A stretch of DNA of 64,000 bases from Mimachlamys varia (GCA_947623455.1 OX392529.1:52843186-52907185), one strand, 5' to 3'; positions 1 through 13,031 are shown, counted from the first letter of the stretch. Translations and numbers: made by a program. The notes: generated by a model not told the origin, from the sequence alone.

Positions 1-1284
1 TCAGATACAATTTCTATGCACTTCTTTGACATCAAAATCGGGTAAATTGAAAAGTGTCTACAGAGAGTCGATTTATTTTTTGTTTAAAGAAATCAAATTT
101 CAGTCTTCACCAGCATTTATATCATTCGTCCAGATGAAATCTACATTATTTTGAAAAAGTTTGATTCAAAAAAAAAAATTCCAGCAAAATTATACCAATC
201 TTTTCTTTCAACCCGAACTTGCCAGCCATTTTTTATCAAGACTCTTAAAAGAAATGAGTTTATATCTATCAATCAATACGAGAGATTACACTATGGAAAA
301 GGGACTAAATAAACATAAATTATTTAATTTGATACAAGTGAAGAAATTAAATAACTTTTATCGCCTGCTCAGGAATTTGTACAAATAAGTCATTTGAAAC
401 TTGACGCCATACTGACATTTTACCCATCTTAGCAAATGAGTTCTTATCACCTTCTAAACGTTAGCAAGCCCCCTCTTCATACACAATGTTAGCTTCACTC
501 AAACTGAACACAAAACATAAATTCTTCCAAAACGACACTTAATTGCCATATTAAATACCCCTCCTTACCTTCAAAAAGGAAAATTATTCATACTGAATTC
601 ATTTGAGAAAATTTTCAAATTTAAAATGTTCGACAAATAAAATTTATTATTATTTCACAAACAAGGCTGACAAGCGTTTTAACTATCGACTGGGATTCAG
701 AAATTCACCAATCTTCAGTACTCTAGGTTTACATCGAATGTGGTGATAAAGAGAGAAGGGGTATGATCTATTGCAGTAATATACCCCGTTTTAACCCCAG
801 GGGGTCGGGCAGGAAAGGGGAGGGGGGTGCTAATCGCCCTTTGTCAGGCAAGGTAACTGAATCCCTTAACCATCACTTCTATTTCATTAAAAGCACCTCC
901 GATAAGATCTTAACAAACCTGCAGTGATGATTCAATTATTCTATTACTTTTTTATTTCCTAAGGGGGAGAGATTTTTCAGTTCGTATGTAATATATAGCA
1001 TTGAAACATATTTTGATAATAAATTTATAAATATATCATGTTTTACATAAACATAACCCTGTATTCCTCTATAGTATAGTATAGATGAATCAGCGTTTCA
1101 GTTTTATATTATATTAGATGGTATCATACATTTGGAATTTTCTGCTTTTAAAATTGAATGACCCCTAGTGTAGGACCTTGACCTCTTATCATTATCATAC
1201 ATCACCCTTCGAGGGGTCAGCCCCTTTGACAGGCTTTCTCACCGAGTACCCCTATCAGTATCTTTACCAAACTAAAGTCAAATG
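1..1284. other. AT-rich stretch without recognisable genes
   Basis: Nothing beyond short spurious open frames is visible here. A GC-rich patch near 790-840 (CCCCAGGGGGTCGGG and a G-run) interrupts otherwise AT-rich DNA, and a short TATAG iteration lies near 1071-1085. No splice-flanked coding frame or repeat family member was recognised. Confidence 0.5.
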
Positions 1285-1544
1285 CACTCTTACAAAATTG
1301 TTTTCTCATAATTTGAATCAGTTTGGAATAAAAAATTTAAAAGATAACTAACAAAATAAATCTGTGCATATATTAAAAGGATAAACATGTGTTTGTATAG
1401 CAATATATATAAGACACTCTTATCCAATTGTTTTCTCATAATTTGAGTCAGTTTGGAATAAAAATTGAAAAAAAAACCTAACAAAATAAAACCATGCCAA
1501 TATAAAAAGGAGAAACATGTGTTTGTATAGCAATTTATATAAGA
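1285..1544. repeat. Tandem duplication, two 130-bp units
   Basis: Two adjacent copies with period 130 bp (starts at 1285 and 1415) share the blocks TTGTTTTCTCATAATTTGA, CAGTTTGGAATAAAA, CTAACAAAATAAA and ACATGTGTTTGTATAGCAAT. Divergence is roughly 10-15%, including small indels. The minus-strand frame across it at 1290-1484 is a by-product of the duplication. No terminal inverted repeat is visible, so a local duplication is more likely than two insertions. Confidence 0.85.
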
Positions 1545-1862
1545 TTTTAAGGAATGCTGATAGCCGGGTAAGGACCTATGATGGTAGGTAGGGTCATATT
1601 GGGGGTCAAGGACTTCCTAGTTTCACAGACAGGGAAGATTCTAGCCAGGGATTGCCCAACATAAGATCCCAACACTAATCCCTGTAGCTGTGCTCCCTAG
1701 CATCTCTGTATGGCTGTAATCAAACATAGCATTGCTGTGCTGATCCGGATGGACTCTTATCAAAAACGTAATAAAGTTTCAGGCCCAGGTATGTCAGTAT
1801 ATATTACAATATAAAGTCTACTTCAGTCTCCAAGCATAGCTTTTCACGAGGCCTAATTTAAA

Positions 1863-1955
1863 TTAACTCATTCATCCCAGAAGACACATTTGGACTCTTC
1901 CAATTCAAAGGTTGGAAAAGTCCATTATAAAATTTCAGTGGTGGCTTATTGAATT
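1863..1955 (+). mobile_element. Foldback (near-palindromic) element, copy 1
   Basis: Forward-orientation member of the window's roughly 90-bp foldback family. It has left arm TTAACTCATTCATCCCAGAA, inner stem half GGACTCTTCCAATTC, loop AAAG, then GTTGGAAAAGTCC and a decayed right arm TTTCAGTGGTGGC. The left end carries TTAA. No coding capacity. The family assignment comes from the other nine copies here; its superfamily is inferred only. Confidence 0.8.
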
Positions 1956-4900
1956 TGTAAAACTAGAACAGTTAATAACGAGATGAAATTCTGACGCAAG
2001 AACTTGATCCAGCCAACTTCATATTGCTCGACTACAAAAACACAAATCAAATTGAATATGATTTATTTTTAAAAGAGGATTCTCCATTCTTTTCAAACAG
2101 AATTGAGTTCCAGCCTATTAGAGGCAAGTTTAAAAGGAATATTAAACAAAGAACCATTTTTTCACAATGAAATTTTTATTTTCGACATCTGCTTTTATTC
2201 ACAGGGGAGATCGGGGGGAAATCTTTACATCATCAGCTTTCGCTTTAATTTACAATATTGAGGCTATTATCGCAATACGCAGACATGGAAAAATTTTAAC
2301 CTGTCACAAGGGACCACATAACCAACAGAATGTAAATGTTGCCATCTGTAGAATTAAAACTGATAACTTTTAATGAGTCTGGTGTTTGTGACCAGACCTC
2401 AGATCCATGTAGCGCTATAGCTAGACAGTCTGGCATTAATTAATTCTCTGTCATGTTCTCGGATAATGGTCCAGAATCTCTCGTGTGTTTTAGCAATTTG
2501 CAAAACCAAAACAAAACAAATTATTGGATAATCAATAAATCAGTCGATCGTATCATAGAAGATAAAATGGAGACTATTACTCTTGCAGACAGTCAAAAAT
2601 GAACTTCCTGTTTGCTGACACGAATCAAATTATGTACCCAATATCTTTTGAGTAATCAACAGAAGGGGTTTTTTTCTGCTAATTTCCTTATTCGAGTACA
2701 GTGAAAGTTAATGGCGGACGAGGAAATACTCATTACTTCTTATATTTCAGGACAATGGAACTCATTACCAAGCAATGAAACATCCGAGTAATTTACGATT
2801 AAAATAAACCTGTTTTCCTTGATCATCAAAATCGTAAAGCTGTGATCGCATCATACGATTGGACGATGATTTTTGATGGGGAGGTTGGATATCCGTGCGT
2901 TGTCATGACAACAGATGGTGTAATAGTATTGCTTAATGAATCAAACATGTTGCTGATAGGGACTATTCCGCGTTACAAAATAAAAAGATACATCGGAGAT
3001 ACAGTAAGGCATAATAATTTGATTATCTCCCCTTTAAATTCTAAGATGTTTCTTCCCTTCGAGCAATAAAGACGTCACACCTTGTAACGGCAGATACATG
3101 CCTATGAAACCAATTACCTGTACATCGAGTTGGGGATACATATTAACTCCCAATTACCATAACTTGTCCGTGTTTTTTGTCAGCAAAGATCTCAGCTGAC
3201 AAGTTTTGTCCAATTCCTGTGTATTTTTTCCTTGTGGGAATTTTCTAAACAAGTGACATTTACACTGCTTACGTGCACCCCGTAATAATTACAGAAATCT
3301 CCGTCACTCTATGTACATCTTGTGAATAGACTGAACTCTATCAATAGCCAATCAGACTCATTATAATGAAATGAAATACCTTTTTTATCACCTTTTAACA
3401 GTTTTGAAGAATTGTTCCTGTTAATGATGACAAGATTTACATATCAGGAATGAAAATCTTTACAAAAGAGACATATTTTCAAGATTCTAAAATGTTTTCA
3501 AAAGAGGCAGATTTTTAAGATTTTGAAATATTTAACCCTTTCATCATGCAATCTACCTAGCTTTTATTTCTACCAGAATAAAACTAATTTTGAATGTTGC
3601 ATGTTGGAAATGGATTTTTTTTTAAACTTACTAAAAAAATACATATAGAATTAAAATTTACAGCATTTTGCCAACAACCTTTCCTGTTTGCTTAAGGTAG
3701 CCCATTAATTGCAACACAACACAACTTGTAACACTTTAAAATACCACTTAACAGTCTTCAATTGAAAACCTGTATTTACGACGCCTATTTTTAGCATCAA
3801 TTGGGACATCCTTAAAACTGCCCACAAAATTACAAAGTCTCATCAGGTCTATCAGTTCAAATTATCTCCCCTGAAATCTTCCCTGCTGTCACAGATCCCC
3901 TATAATTAGCAACAGAAAATCTATTGTTGAAGATCTGAAGGACCGAGACACTGCAGCTTAGCCTGTACAAAGGTCGAAGATCACTTGAACATGGTCTGAG
4001 ATTCAAGATGTCACTTCTTGTACAATGACAAAATCAGATGTCTGAATGCTTTGAATCATCTATGCAGATAATGTTAGATATTCATTCTGAATGTTTACGC
4101 ATTATTAAATATATCATCTATTTGAAGCATTTTTTTTTCATCTTTCAGGAGATAACGAAAAAGTCTGAGCAAGCTATTTTGATCATAGGGATGATAGAAA
4201 ATAGGGGTTGCATGCATAGCTAAAAAAAAAATAAAAAAAAAATCTTTTTAAGTTCATTTCTATCTTCAAGATGACGGTACCTAGAATCTGAACTTTAAAT
4301 CAAGCATCGGGGGTTTCTCTAAGGTACAAGTAATTAGCTTATCTCACCGCCGTTGCATCATAGCACAAGCGTGGCTCCCTGCCATCCTACTTTGTGGGTG
4401 GGGTTATCTCCCCTGCCCTTTCAACCATGACCCTGACCTCTGACCTAGCACTTCAGTCTGTCGTTACCTCTGATTGCCATTCTATATATACATACACAGC
4501 ATCTGACTGTGAGGTTTGCTTTCAACTTCCATGTTTCTTTGAAACTGTTTTTGCGATGTTGAGATGATCACTAAGAGAGTCAATGATAATGATTATCTAA
4601 TGAAGGATGTTGGGGCACAGGTCTGATTTTTAATGTACCTTTTGAATATTTTTTCTTTTTGTATATATCTAACAAGATTCATTTTAGATCCAAACAACAG
4701 AAACCCTCTCATCATAAGTGTTTTTGATGATAGAATTTTAAAATTAATATTTAAAGTGGACTCAAATCTGTTTAATATCCAATGATTCTTACATTGGGTA
4801 GAGCAACTTCTGGGTAGGTATGTCTATGAGAAACTGTTGGTCAAAATTTGAACTGTATGCTGATAGGAAAGCCAACAAATATTTTTTAACACAGAAATTT

Positions 4901-6119
4901 TCAAGTATAAACACCAAAGTGATCTTTTATGCATATACATAATAAGTCTGGATCGGATCAAGTGTCAAGATATTTTGTATTTTACTAAAAAAAGACAGTC
5001 TGGCGTGTTATACAAAGTCATAATGGGTATAAGCCAAAGAATTATTTTGTCATTATACAGGGGATAACAATTCCGAAGGGGAAAAAAAACACCGTCTTTC
5101 CGCTTATCTTTTGAGAGATTTGACCTGCCTGTCTTGAAACAACACTGCCAGACTTGCAATTCCTAATAAGTTAAACATTTTCTGCATATCTTTCAAAAAT
5201 GACTGTTGACCCTGTCAGACGACTTTTGTCAGACTCTGCAGCTGGCTGTCACAAAAGATGGAAAAGATGCTCAAGATGACAGATGGGGCGTTGGACAATA
5301 GGGCTTTGTTATTGCCATGGCGATGTGATCACCGACACAAGAGCAGGTTTCTGGTCTCATTACGCCTCTTTATGTAGTGAAATGAGGAAAGTTCTGTACT
5401 GAAATCTGGCCAAATCTGTCTGAATTGGTCATGGCAGCGGAACTATATATTCTTATGTTGGTCCACACTATAGGATGTTATGTATAAATCTGTATCCATG
5501 GCGTAAATTGGTCTATAGTTTATACATATATAATACCCAATTCTTCCCCGATGAAAGTGTCTTGTACTCTGTAAGCTCGAACAATCTTTTGATGTACTTG
5601 CTTACCTCTCTAACATGCATGTACAGTTTATAAAACAAATTTGTTTTCAGATTTATGTTCTTTTAAAATTTGTAATAATTTCATGCCAAATCCGTCTTCC
5701 TGCTTATTAACATCTTTTCATTGTAAACCCATTTATTCTCTCAGCTCTAATCCAAGTTTTGTTACCTTACATAACTTACTTATAGATATATATCCTTCAG
5801 CTGAAGTTTCTCTATAGAGAGAGTGTTTTTGGGGTTCTTTTTCCTCAACATTAATTTCTTTTGAATTTTAATGTGATTCCAAAAATTATTTTTGATTCAA
5901 TAATGCAAGCTGATTATACCTATGGAACAAATTAAGTCAACGAATCCCCTAAAGTATATAGGAACTTGATAAAACTAGGACCAAACTTGATAAAACTACG
6001 GCCAAACTCTTTATTTCTACCTTCCTTATTTTTGCCATCCACTCCCTCATATATCTGACCTAAAACACCTGACAATTTTCTTATAGGAATGTTTTGAAGT
6101 AGAAATATTACAAAGCAGT
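1956..6119. other. Non-coding stretch with no supported gene
   Basis: Only short open frames occur. The most protein-like are a plus frame at 2842-3069 and a short plus frame at about 5215-5307 (peptide containing CQTLQLAVTKDGKDAQDD). Neither has convincing splice borders. A weak two-unit repeat of about 42 bp (ACAAAAGAGACATATTTTCA and relatives) lies near 3451-3530. A-runs near 4224-4242 are simple sequence. Confidence 0.4.
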
Positions 6120-6720
6120 GGTCTTCCCAGGACACCAGTGGTCAAGTGGTCAAGACTGGCTCTTGAAAACTTGTTATTGTAAACACTTTTAATCCATTCA
6201 CTCCTGAAAACATATTTGAACTCTTCCAATTTAAAGATTGGAATAGTTCATTGTGAAATTTCAAGGGTGATTGAGTAAGTATCTTTCTACGTCATCTCGT
6301 ACAGGTGGGTAGATTTGGACACTGACCGATACATCTGCATGGACACTGGGTCCATTGTTGACCCATCCGTCATCCACCAAATTAGGTCTTGGACAGTCCC
6401 CATATTAGGTCCTGCTGGTCAAATAGGCTAATTCCGTGACTTGAAGTCCTAACACTAGACACTGGTCAATTAGAATTCCGTGCTGCAAGCTCATAGTCAT
6501 CTGAATATCCTACCGAGTTCAATCAATCTTCGGCTATCAATTTATCACTTCGGACAATGGTCACTATCTAACAGGAATTATATTCAACTGGTCGATTCCT
6601 CTGCAGGGAAAGTGGCATCTGCTTTAGACATACATCAATGGTCAGTATTGAGCCCTGGTCACTCACAATGACCCCTGGTCACTTATCAAGGCTGATTTAA
6701 TGATGCTGGTCACTTTTCGC
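6120..6720 (+). other. Cluster of TGGTCA hexamers, first cluster
   Basis: About eight TGGTCA hexamers lie on the plus strand within 600 bp (for example CCAGTGGTCAAGTGGTCAAG near 6126, and CTGGTCACT variants near 6656, 6675 and 6708), where well under one would be expected. Several sit in the context CACTGGTCA or CCCTGGTCACT. This may be a decayed tandem repeat or a cluster of binding half-sites, since GGTCA is the core half-site of many nuclear receptors. Function is inference only. Foldback copy 2 lies inside the cluster. Confidence 0.5.
6189..6277 (+). mobile_element. Foldback element, copy 2
   Basis: Forward-orientation copy: left end TTAATCCATTCACTCCTGAA, inner arms GAACTCTTCCAATTTAAAG and ATTGGAATAGTTC, right arm TTTCAAGGGTGATTGAGTAA. 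It can pair along nearly its full length. It sits within the first TGGTCA cluster. Confidence 0.85.
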
Positions 6721-7413
6721 AGACAATTTAATGAACTTCTGGGCATATTATAACTCCTACGGCCAGTATATATATAACATGTCCACACACACACAATATA
6801 ATAATATGGCAGGTGTAATTAGATCAGGGGAGAGCTACATGCTACAGAATCATCCTCAAATGGCCAGTATATATGAGACACAGGGACATATTTACATTCT
6901 CTGAGAGATCTATTGCAATGATAATGGAGCCCCATGTCTCAGCAATGATTTAAAAGCGGTGTTATTCAGTGCCATGCATGTAAATTCTTTATTGGAAGCA
7001 GTAGGCCCGCCATTGCTTACCGTCATGCTAGGTTTAAAGCGAAAAGGAAAATCAATCTCTTCTTTCTTTCATTTTGTCCATTACTTTATTGTGATAGGTT
7101 TAGAATTTTAAGTAATTACTTGTTAAACATGGACTATCCGGATGATATGTGATATTTAAAATTGTTCCCCTGTTTACTCTGTGATGGTGATTGGTACATA
7201 AATTCCAACCTGACCAGACCGTCAATATCACAACATACTATCATCACATTACCTGAAACAGCCGTTCTATAAGAATTATTATAACTGTACATTTCAACTT
7301 ATTATTCCGATAATCTCTACACTGAATTCAACATCAATGTAACATTTATCATTTGTATACCCGAAACAGACCTTCTATCAGAATTATAACTAAATTTCAA
7401 CTTAACATATTTG

Positions 7414-7789
7414 CCGTAATTAGCGCCCCAGGGCCAGGGCGCCTAAAAATTTGGTCCCAAAGGGGGTGCTTAAAAGGATAACAAAATTAGGATCGGGACA
7501 AAAAATTTTGATTTTATTAAGCAAATAAATATGATGTGTCATGACAAAAACCGGTAGTACTCATGATATGCAACATTGATATATTATTGTCAATAAATTT
7601 CAGACAATTTGTACATATATTTCAACATGTACCAATATTTGTTGATATTTTTTACTTGTAAACATGCATGCACACAGTGCGATTTACTGTCCCTTTAACT
7701 AGAATCATTTAGTTGTTTCAGGATTGGTAAAATGGGGCGCTTATGAAATTTTAATACCTCCACAGAAGTGGGAGGGGCGCTAATTACGG
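7414..7789. mobile_element. MITE-like element, 376 bp, perfect 16-bp terminal inverted repeats
   Basis: The left end CCGTAATTAGCGCCCC (7414-7429) is exactly the reverse complement of the right end GGGGCGCTAATTACGG (7774-7789). Subterminal GGGCGCC and GGGGCGCTTA motifs near 7437-7443 and 7735-7742 add a second, weaker inverted layer. The interior is AT-rich and has no open frame, so it is a non-autonomous element. No clear target-site duplication is seen at these limits; the true ends may extend a few bases further. The transposase superfamily is unknown. The ends are much more GC-rich than the surroundings. Confidence 0.8.
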
Positions 7790-8270
7790 ACAACACAGTA
7801 TTATACCAATAATCTCTAAACTGCATTTTATACACAATGAAAAGTCTCCTACTATGCTACTGCAACCAATGATACATTTCCTACATAAATATGTACACAC
7901 CTAATAAACCTTCACCTATAACCCAGCAAGTTGACGGTCAGACTCTGAATGACTGACCCAAAGTATTAACTATTAAGACCCATTGGTGATAAAATCAGAT
8001 ACCACTATCAGTTATTGTCACATTTCAGATATTTGCACATACATTTATATTGATACGAGACTGTTATCTGCGAACTCTTCTGCTTGTGGCGGCTGATTTT
8101 GGTCCTATGACAATAATCGCCAACATTGTTATGTAAATCATTGCCAAATCACCATTTGCATGTGTCGCCCCGAGCCATATTTTTTCAATCACAGTCGATG
8201 CCTGACATTTACACCGCGGCAACAAAATGTACATATACTTGTGGGTATTATAGACAAACTGTAATATATT

Positions 8271-8361
8271 ACAGCGTCTGCTGATTTACAGGCTGTAAAA
8301 CAATACAGTGTCTGAGGGATTACAGGCTGTAAAACATAACAGTGTCTGAGGGATTTAGACC
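8271..8361. repeat. Short tandem repeat, unit 34 bp, 2.7 copies
   Basis: Units start near 8271, 8305 and 8339 with the pattern ACAGTGTCTGAGGGATTACA followed by GGCTGTAAAACATA. The first unit reads ACAGCGTCTGCTGATTTACA. The third is cut after GGGATTTAGACC. The plus-strand frame just downstream (8383-8598, no ATG at its start) has no recognisable domain and is not called. Confidence 0.8.
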
Positions 8362-8989
8362 AAATCTGAGGATTTCAGAAAAGTGGGCAAAGAACATATT
8401 CCACCATTATCTGAGAAACAAACTTGTCCACAAAGGAACCAGTCCATTTTTCCAGAGAGGCTAGCTAGGGCCCGTCTAATTTACAGACAAATTACACACG
8501 CTTTTTTATGGATGTTGATTTTTATTCGAAAATTTCATGCTCGCTTTCATCGGCCTTTGAGAGCTGTCGTCCCATCACTAGAACGGCTGATGCCATAATT
8601 ACTTAATGTCTTGGATCTCATAGCTGCAAATTTTCATTTTAGTCAAAACATTGTTTTATGACAAATTATTTTTTTCAGTGTTTATGCTTCACCCTCCTCA
8701 TAAATTTCCTCATCATTTCCATATTCAGTTTTCCACATTCTTGATATTTTCATTAAAGCCTTATTGATTTGAATCAAATAGCACAGCTGTTCCTTAAATC
8801 CTTAATTCCTTTTAAAAGTTATTATGCAAATCTGAGGAAATTGACATTACATAATTTCCCATTGCCCACATTTAGGCATGTACTTCCAGAGCTGTGGAAG
8901 CCGGCCATACATCATATGGTCGTTAGGTTCAATAATTATGTTTTAGTTTGAACAGCTAAATACACAGCTGTGTCCACTATAGCCTGCAT

Positions 8990-9370
8990 TGCTTGACCAT
9001 TGCTTGACCATTGGGTAAACAAGGTGTCTAAATTGACACATTAGAAGGGTCAAGATGACCAATGTTAGCTCTAGCTAGCTAAGACCTTCGGCAGTGTGAA
9101 TATTATAAATAACTGCATGGTCATCAGGCTTTAGGGCCTTGGTCAATGTTCAGTCTTGTGGTCAAGCTCACAGATTTCTAATGGTCAGTGGCAAAATTAC
9201 AAATAACTGGACATGTCGTGAGCAATTCCTATTCAGGAAATTTGTAACCATTAATGTTAATGGAAGTAATACAAGGATAAGTCATCAATATTAAAGCTAG
9301 CATTATAATGCTCTCCGGCCACTGGTCAAGATAAAGGTGACCTTCAATCGGTCAGTTTGACCAGTGTAAT
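8990..9370. other. Cluster of TGGTCA/TGACCA hexamers, second cluster
   Basis: About nine hexamers occur in both orientations within 380 bp: CTTGACCATTGCTTGACCATTG near 8992-9013, GATGACCAATG near 9054, then CATGGTCATC, TTGGTCAATG, GTGGTCAAG, AATGGTCAGTGG, CACTGGTCAAG and TTGACCAGTG up to 9365. The same CACTGGTCAAG core recurs in other clusters of the window. Its nature is unknown. Confidence 0.5.
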
Positions 9371-10293
9371 CCTCCGACCATCTGCTAATACTTGAAAGAT
9401 AATACCAAGTGAAATAATACAATTTTGGTGTCATTTTCAACATTTTGAGTGAGATAATGCTGATAAACAACCATAAGCGATTTTCATAAAGCAGAAAATC
9501 TATGAAATTTTTATGAAGGATTGGATTTTTGAAAATCATTCAATGCAATTTTTTTATGAAAACTTTATGGGGTGTGAATTGTGAGGTTTAGCAAAGGTCA
9601 AAGGTGATATGTTTTCAGTTTGGGGAATATAGAGGGGGCCATGTGTGTAGTTATCCATCTGTTAGCATGTAAACTTATAGGCCATCCTTCCTACCAATCC
9701 ATGATGGGTACAGCTAAGCCAGCTAGTTCCAATTTTTATGATGATGAAAAAGAGTATAAACTTCGCCTTAATTATAATTAAGAATACTTAAAAATTCCAA
9801 ATACCCTGATTAAATGTGCCCCCATCTGTCCAAAATGAAAAAGATCTCTCAATTAACGCGTAAATCTACGAATCAGAACATTTTCCAGCCACATATACAG
9901 TATTACGGCCAACTGAATCAGGGTTCGGGGGTAAAAATTCATTTCAGTTCTATGGGACACAATGGGATTTCATTCTTAAATCAGAACCGAACCCCAAATG
10001 GCAGTTGCTTCCTTTATGATACAATTATCCTGGAATTGTTATGCTGTCGGAGATCCCCTGGCTGAAAGCCCCAGCCAAATCAGACGGACCCAGACTGTTC
10101 AGGGTTTGAATTCCTGCCTATTGTTCTCTATATAACTGACTGGTACACTCTATTAACATAGTTGAAGAATACTGCCAGATAATTACTACACACATCCCTA
10201 GCCAGATACTTAAACTCCAATAAAGTCCCGAACCGAATCTATACTAGAATCAATCAGCTCAAGTTTACACAGCTTCCCAAGAAATCAAACCAG

Positions 10294-10384
10294 TTAACCC
10301 ATTCACCCCCGAAATTTCATATTGGACTATTCCAACCTTTGAATTGGAAGAGTTCAAATACATCTTCAAGGATGAATGTGTAAA
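10294..10384 (-). mobile_element. Foldback element, copy 3
   Basis: Reverse-orientation copy beginning TTAACCCATTCACCCCCGAA, with ACTATTCCAACCTTTGAATT then GGAAGAGTTCAAAT, and a right arm CTTCAAGGATGAATGTGTAA. A second copy in the opposite orientation lies only 400 bp away (copy 4). Confidence 0.85.
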
Positions 10385-10786
10385 CGGGTCCTCCCTCCCT
10401 TCTATCATATAAAGATCATCCCATGATCAAATATAAGTATAAAACGACAGGTGGACACATGTAATTTTCTCACCTGGAGTCCGAGGCCTTCTCGGCCATC
10501 AATTTTAAAGTAGTTAAAATTGGCTAAAAATTCAGTTTTAATTTAGTTAAATATCCTCTGATAAGCAAGAATATGGAAACATCTTCTAATTTAATGGCCA
10601 GTAAAGTGAGTCGTAATTTTTTATGATTGGTCATTTGAGAACACTTTCATCATTCTCACGGATGTTAAAACAGAGGTCATGGGATAGAACCTATATTTTG
10701 TTGTGATGTCACAGCGGCTACTGTTGTATCAATCGCAACATCCCTTCCTCATCTCAGTTAGATAGTTAATATATATATATAAAGTT

Positions 10787-10877
10787 TGAAATCCTTCACC
10801 CCTGCAGACACATTTGAACTATTTCAATTCAAAGACTGGAATAGTTCATTCAGAAATTTCTGGGGTGAATATGTTTC
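10787..10877 (+). mobile_element. Foldback element, copy 4
   Basis: Forward-orientation copy: CCTTCACCCCTGCAGACACA, GAACTATTTCAATTCAAAG, ACTGGAATAGTTCATT, then AAATTTCTGGGGTGAATATG. It directly follows a short (AT)n run and directly precedes an AT-rich tandem repeat, so it lies in a low-complexity pocket. Confidence 0.85.
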
Positions 10878-10890
10878 AAGTAAACTAACA

Positions 10891-11105
10891 GAAAGTCATA
10901 TTTATTGATATCAATCTTGAATTTTTACAAAATTAATTAATTTGCAATTCATAATATGAGGAAGTCATATTTATTGATATTAATCTTGAATTTTTACAAA
11001 ATTAATTAATTTGCAAATTAATAATATAAATACCATAATACTGGATGAGGAAGTCATATTTATTGATGTCAATCTTAAATTTTCCCATAATTAATTAGTA
11101 TTTAA
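10891..11105. repeat. AT-rich tandem repeat, three degenerate units of about 70-85 bp
   Basis: Three copies of GGAAGTCATATTTATTGATA followed by TCAATCTTGAATTTT and AAAATTAATTAATTTGCAA start near 10891, 10960 and 11049. The third diverges in its tail. TTAATTAATT is potentially melt-prone and resembles homeodomain targets, but no function can be assigned. Confidence 0.8.
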
Positions 11106-12404
11106 AATATATGTTAAACCAAATTCAAAATTGGATTTATCACAAAAGAGGCAAATATAAATACTAACAAAGGTCACGACCTCCTGAATTAGTACATATT
11201 CAAAACAAAGTGTTTTGTTTTGTTGTGTACGAAGATCTTCACATCTCTGACTGACAATAAGTACTGGTTGACCCTCTGACACTATTGAAGTGAAGAAAAC
11301 TCTTCAACTTATTATATATTCACCCCATGTCGCGGCCACCACAAAACTATGTATCACCTCCGGTCCAAAGTTTCTACAGATATCATGTAGGCTACAATGA
11401 TTTAATTATATACCGATGCCTCGGAACTTTCACACAGTGACATTTCGACCTGAGGAATCCTATATCAAGTAACCTTTGACCCTAACCCTTATTAAAAGAC
11501 ACAAATACACTTGAAACAATTTGAATCACCGCTAAAGCTAGAGCTCAGAGCTTTAATAGAAGGACCCATATACTAATTCAAAGTTCATTTTTACACAAAG
11601 GAGTACCACAAGTTAACATGTTTACGGTTATTTCCCGGCACCCTTCCCCGATTTCCTTAGACAACAGTACACCTATTAGTGTGTGTTTAAGAGCCTAATT
11701 GACCCCATCAAAGATCGCTTGTTGATTCTTTATGTTTCATTACACACCTGTAGGTGAATATTAATTTCTGATCACCTGTCCATGGGTGTCACATTTGTCG
11801 CAGTCCCTCGACCACCACCACCACCTCTGACCACAGACTGCGAGAATGTCCCGCAGGTATTACATGGCGAGTGGACCGAGAAAAAGTCCCGTAGGTAATT
11901 TACACGGTCCGCGAAGTGAGAGAAGCTATAGGTAGCCACGTGTAAAAGATTATGTCCCTATGAAACCGGCCGCGATAAAAAAAACGACACACAGACATGG
12001 TGGGTGTTCCTTCTGACATCACCATCGACTGTTTTGGCTGGCTGTTCCATTGATTGTGTGTTTTACTGTTGTTTTTTACCGTTACATGATCTCGTGTATC
12101 TGTAGAATTAAATACGCTAATCAGGAAGCTAGGCAGACATTCATAAGACAAGAAATACTTCCCTGATCTGCACAAACTTCTCGTCCACCCCAACTTCTCT
12201 CATTCAAGATACAAGCTGAGCCGAGAAAATCTTCACTTTTTCAATCTAATAACTCTTAAAACATCACTTGGAAAAATATTCTTGGATTTTAGAGTTTACT
12301 GAAAAATGTCTTGCCAACGAAAATTATCCAAGCTTATGTAGACAGTATGATATACAAGAAATGTAATCTTTTGACAGAATTGTTAAGTCAATAATTGAAA
12401 TAGT
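11106..12404. other. Non-coding stretch
   Basis: No supported gene. A minus-strand open frame of 97 codons (11900-12193) has no recognisable domain, no supported start and no clear splice borders. A short CCACCACCACCACC run occurs near 11811-11825. Confidence 0.4.
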
Positions 12405-13031
12405 AAGGATGATAGCATAAGAGTAATAATATAAGGGCAATAGTATAAGGGCAATAGGATAAGGATAATAAAAGGGTAATAGTACAAGGGTAATAGAATA
12501 AGGGTAATAGTACAAGGGTAATAGAATAAGGGTAATAGTACAAGGGTAATAGAATAAGGGTAATAGTACAAGGGTAATAGAATAAGGATAATAGTACAAG
12601 GGTAATAGTACAAGGGTAATAGAATAAGGATAATAGTACAAGGGTAATAGTACAAGGGTAATAGTACAAGGGTAATAGTACAAGGGTAATAGAATAAGGG
12701 TAATAGTACAAGGGTAATAGTACAAGGGTAATAGAATAAGGGTAATAGTACAATGGTAATAGTATAAGGATAATAGTATAAGGGTAATAGTACAAGGGTA
12801 ATAGTACAAGGGTAATAGTACAAGGGTAATAGAATAAGGGTAATAGTACAAGGGTAATAGTACAAGGGTAATAGAATAAGGGTAATAGTATAAGGGTAAT
12901 AGTACAAGGGTAATAGTATAAGGGTAATAGTATAATAGTACAAGGATAATAGTATAATAGTACAAGGGTAATAGTATAAGGGTAAAAGTACAAGGGTAAT
13001 AGTACCAAGGTAATAGTATAAGGGTAATAGA
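12405..13031. repeat. 14-bp minisatellite, about 40 units, two interleaved unit types
   Basis: The array is built of 14-mers GGGTAATAGTACAA (type A) and GGGTAATAGAATAA (type B), with a minor TATAA variant and a few 22-bp fusion units near the right end. The left part alternates strictly ABABABAB, then becomes ABAABAAAABAAB. The edges are more degenerate (GGGCAATAG and GAGTAATAA forms at the left). The unit contains no stop in any minus-strand frame, so three long overlapping minus-strand open frames (up to 293 codons, YYYPCTITL-type peptides) run through it. They are array artefacts: 14 is not a multiple of 3, so all frames encode the same peptide in rotation. Confidence 0.95.

Noticed and set aside
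8383..8598. 71-codon plus-strand ORF after a short tandem repeat.
   Set aside because: It starts at GTG, has no recognised domain, and its basic, aromatic composition gives no codon-position bias worth calling.
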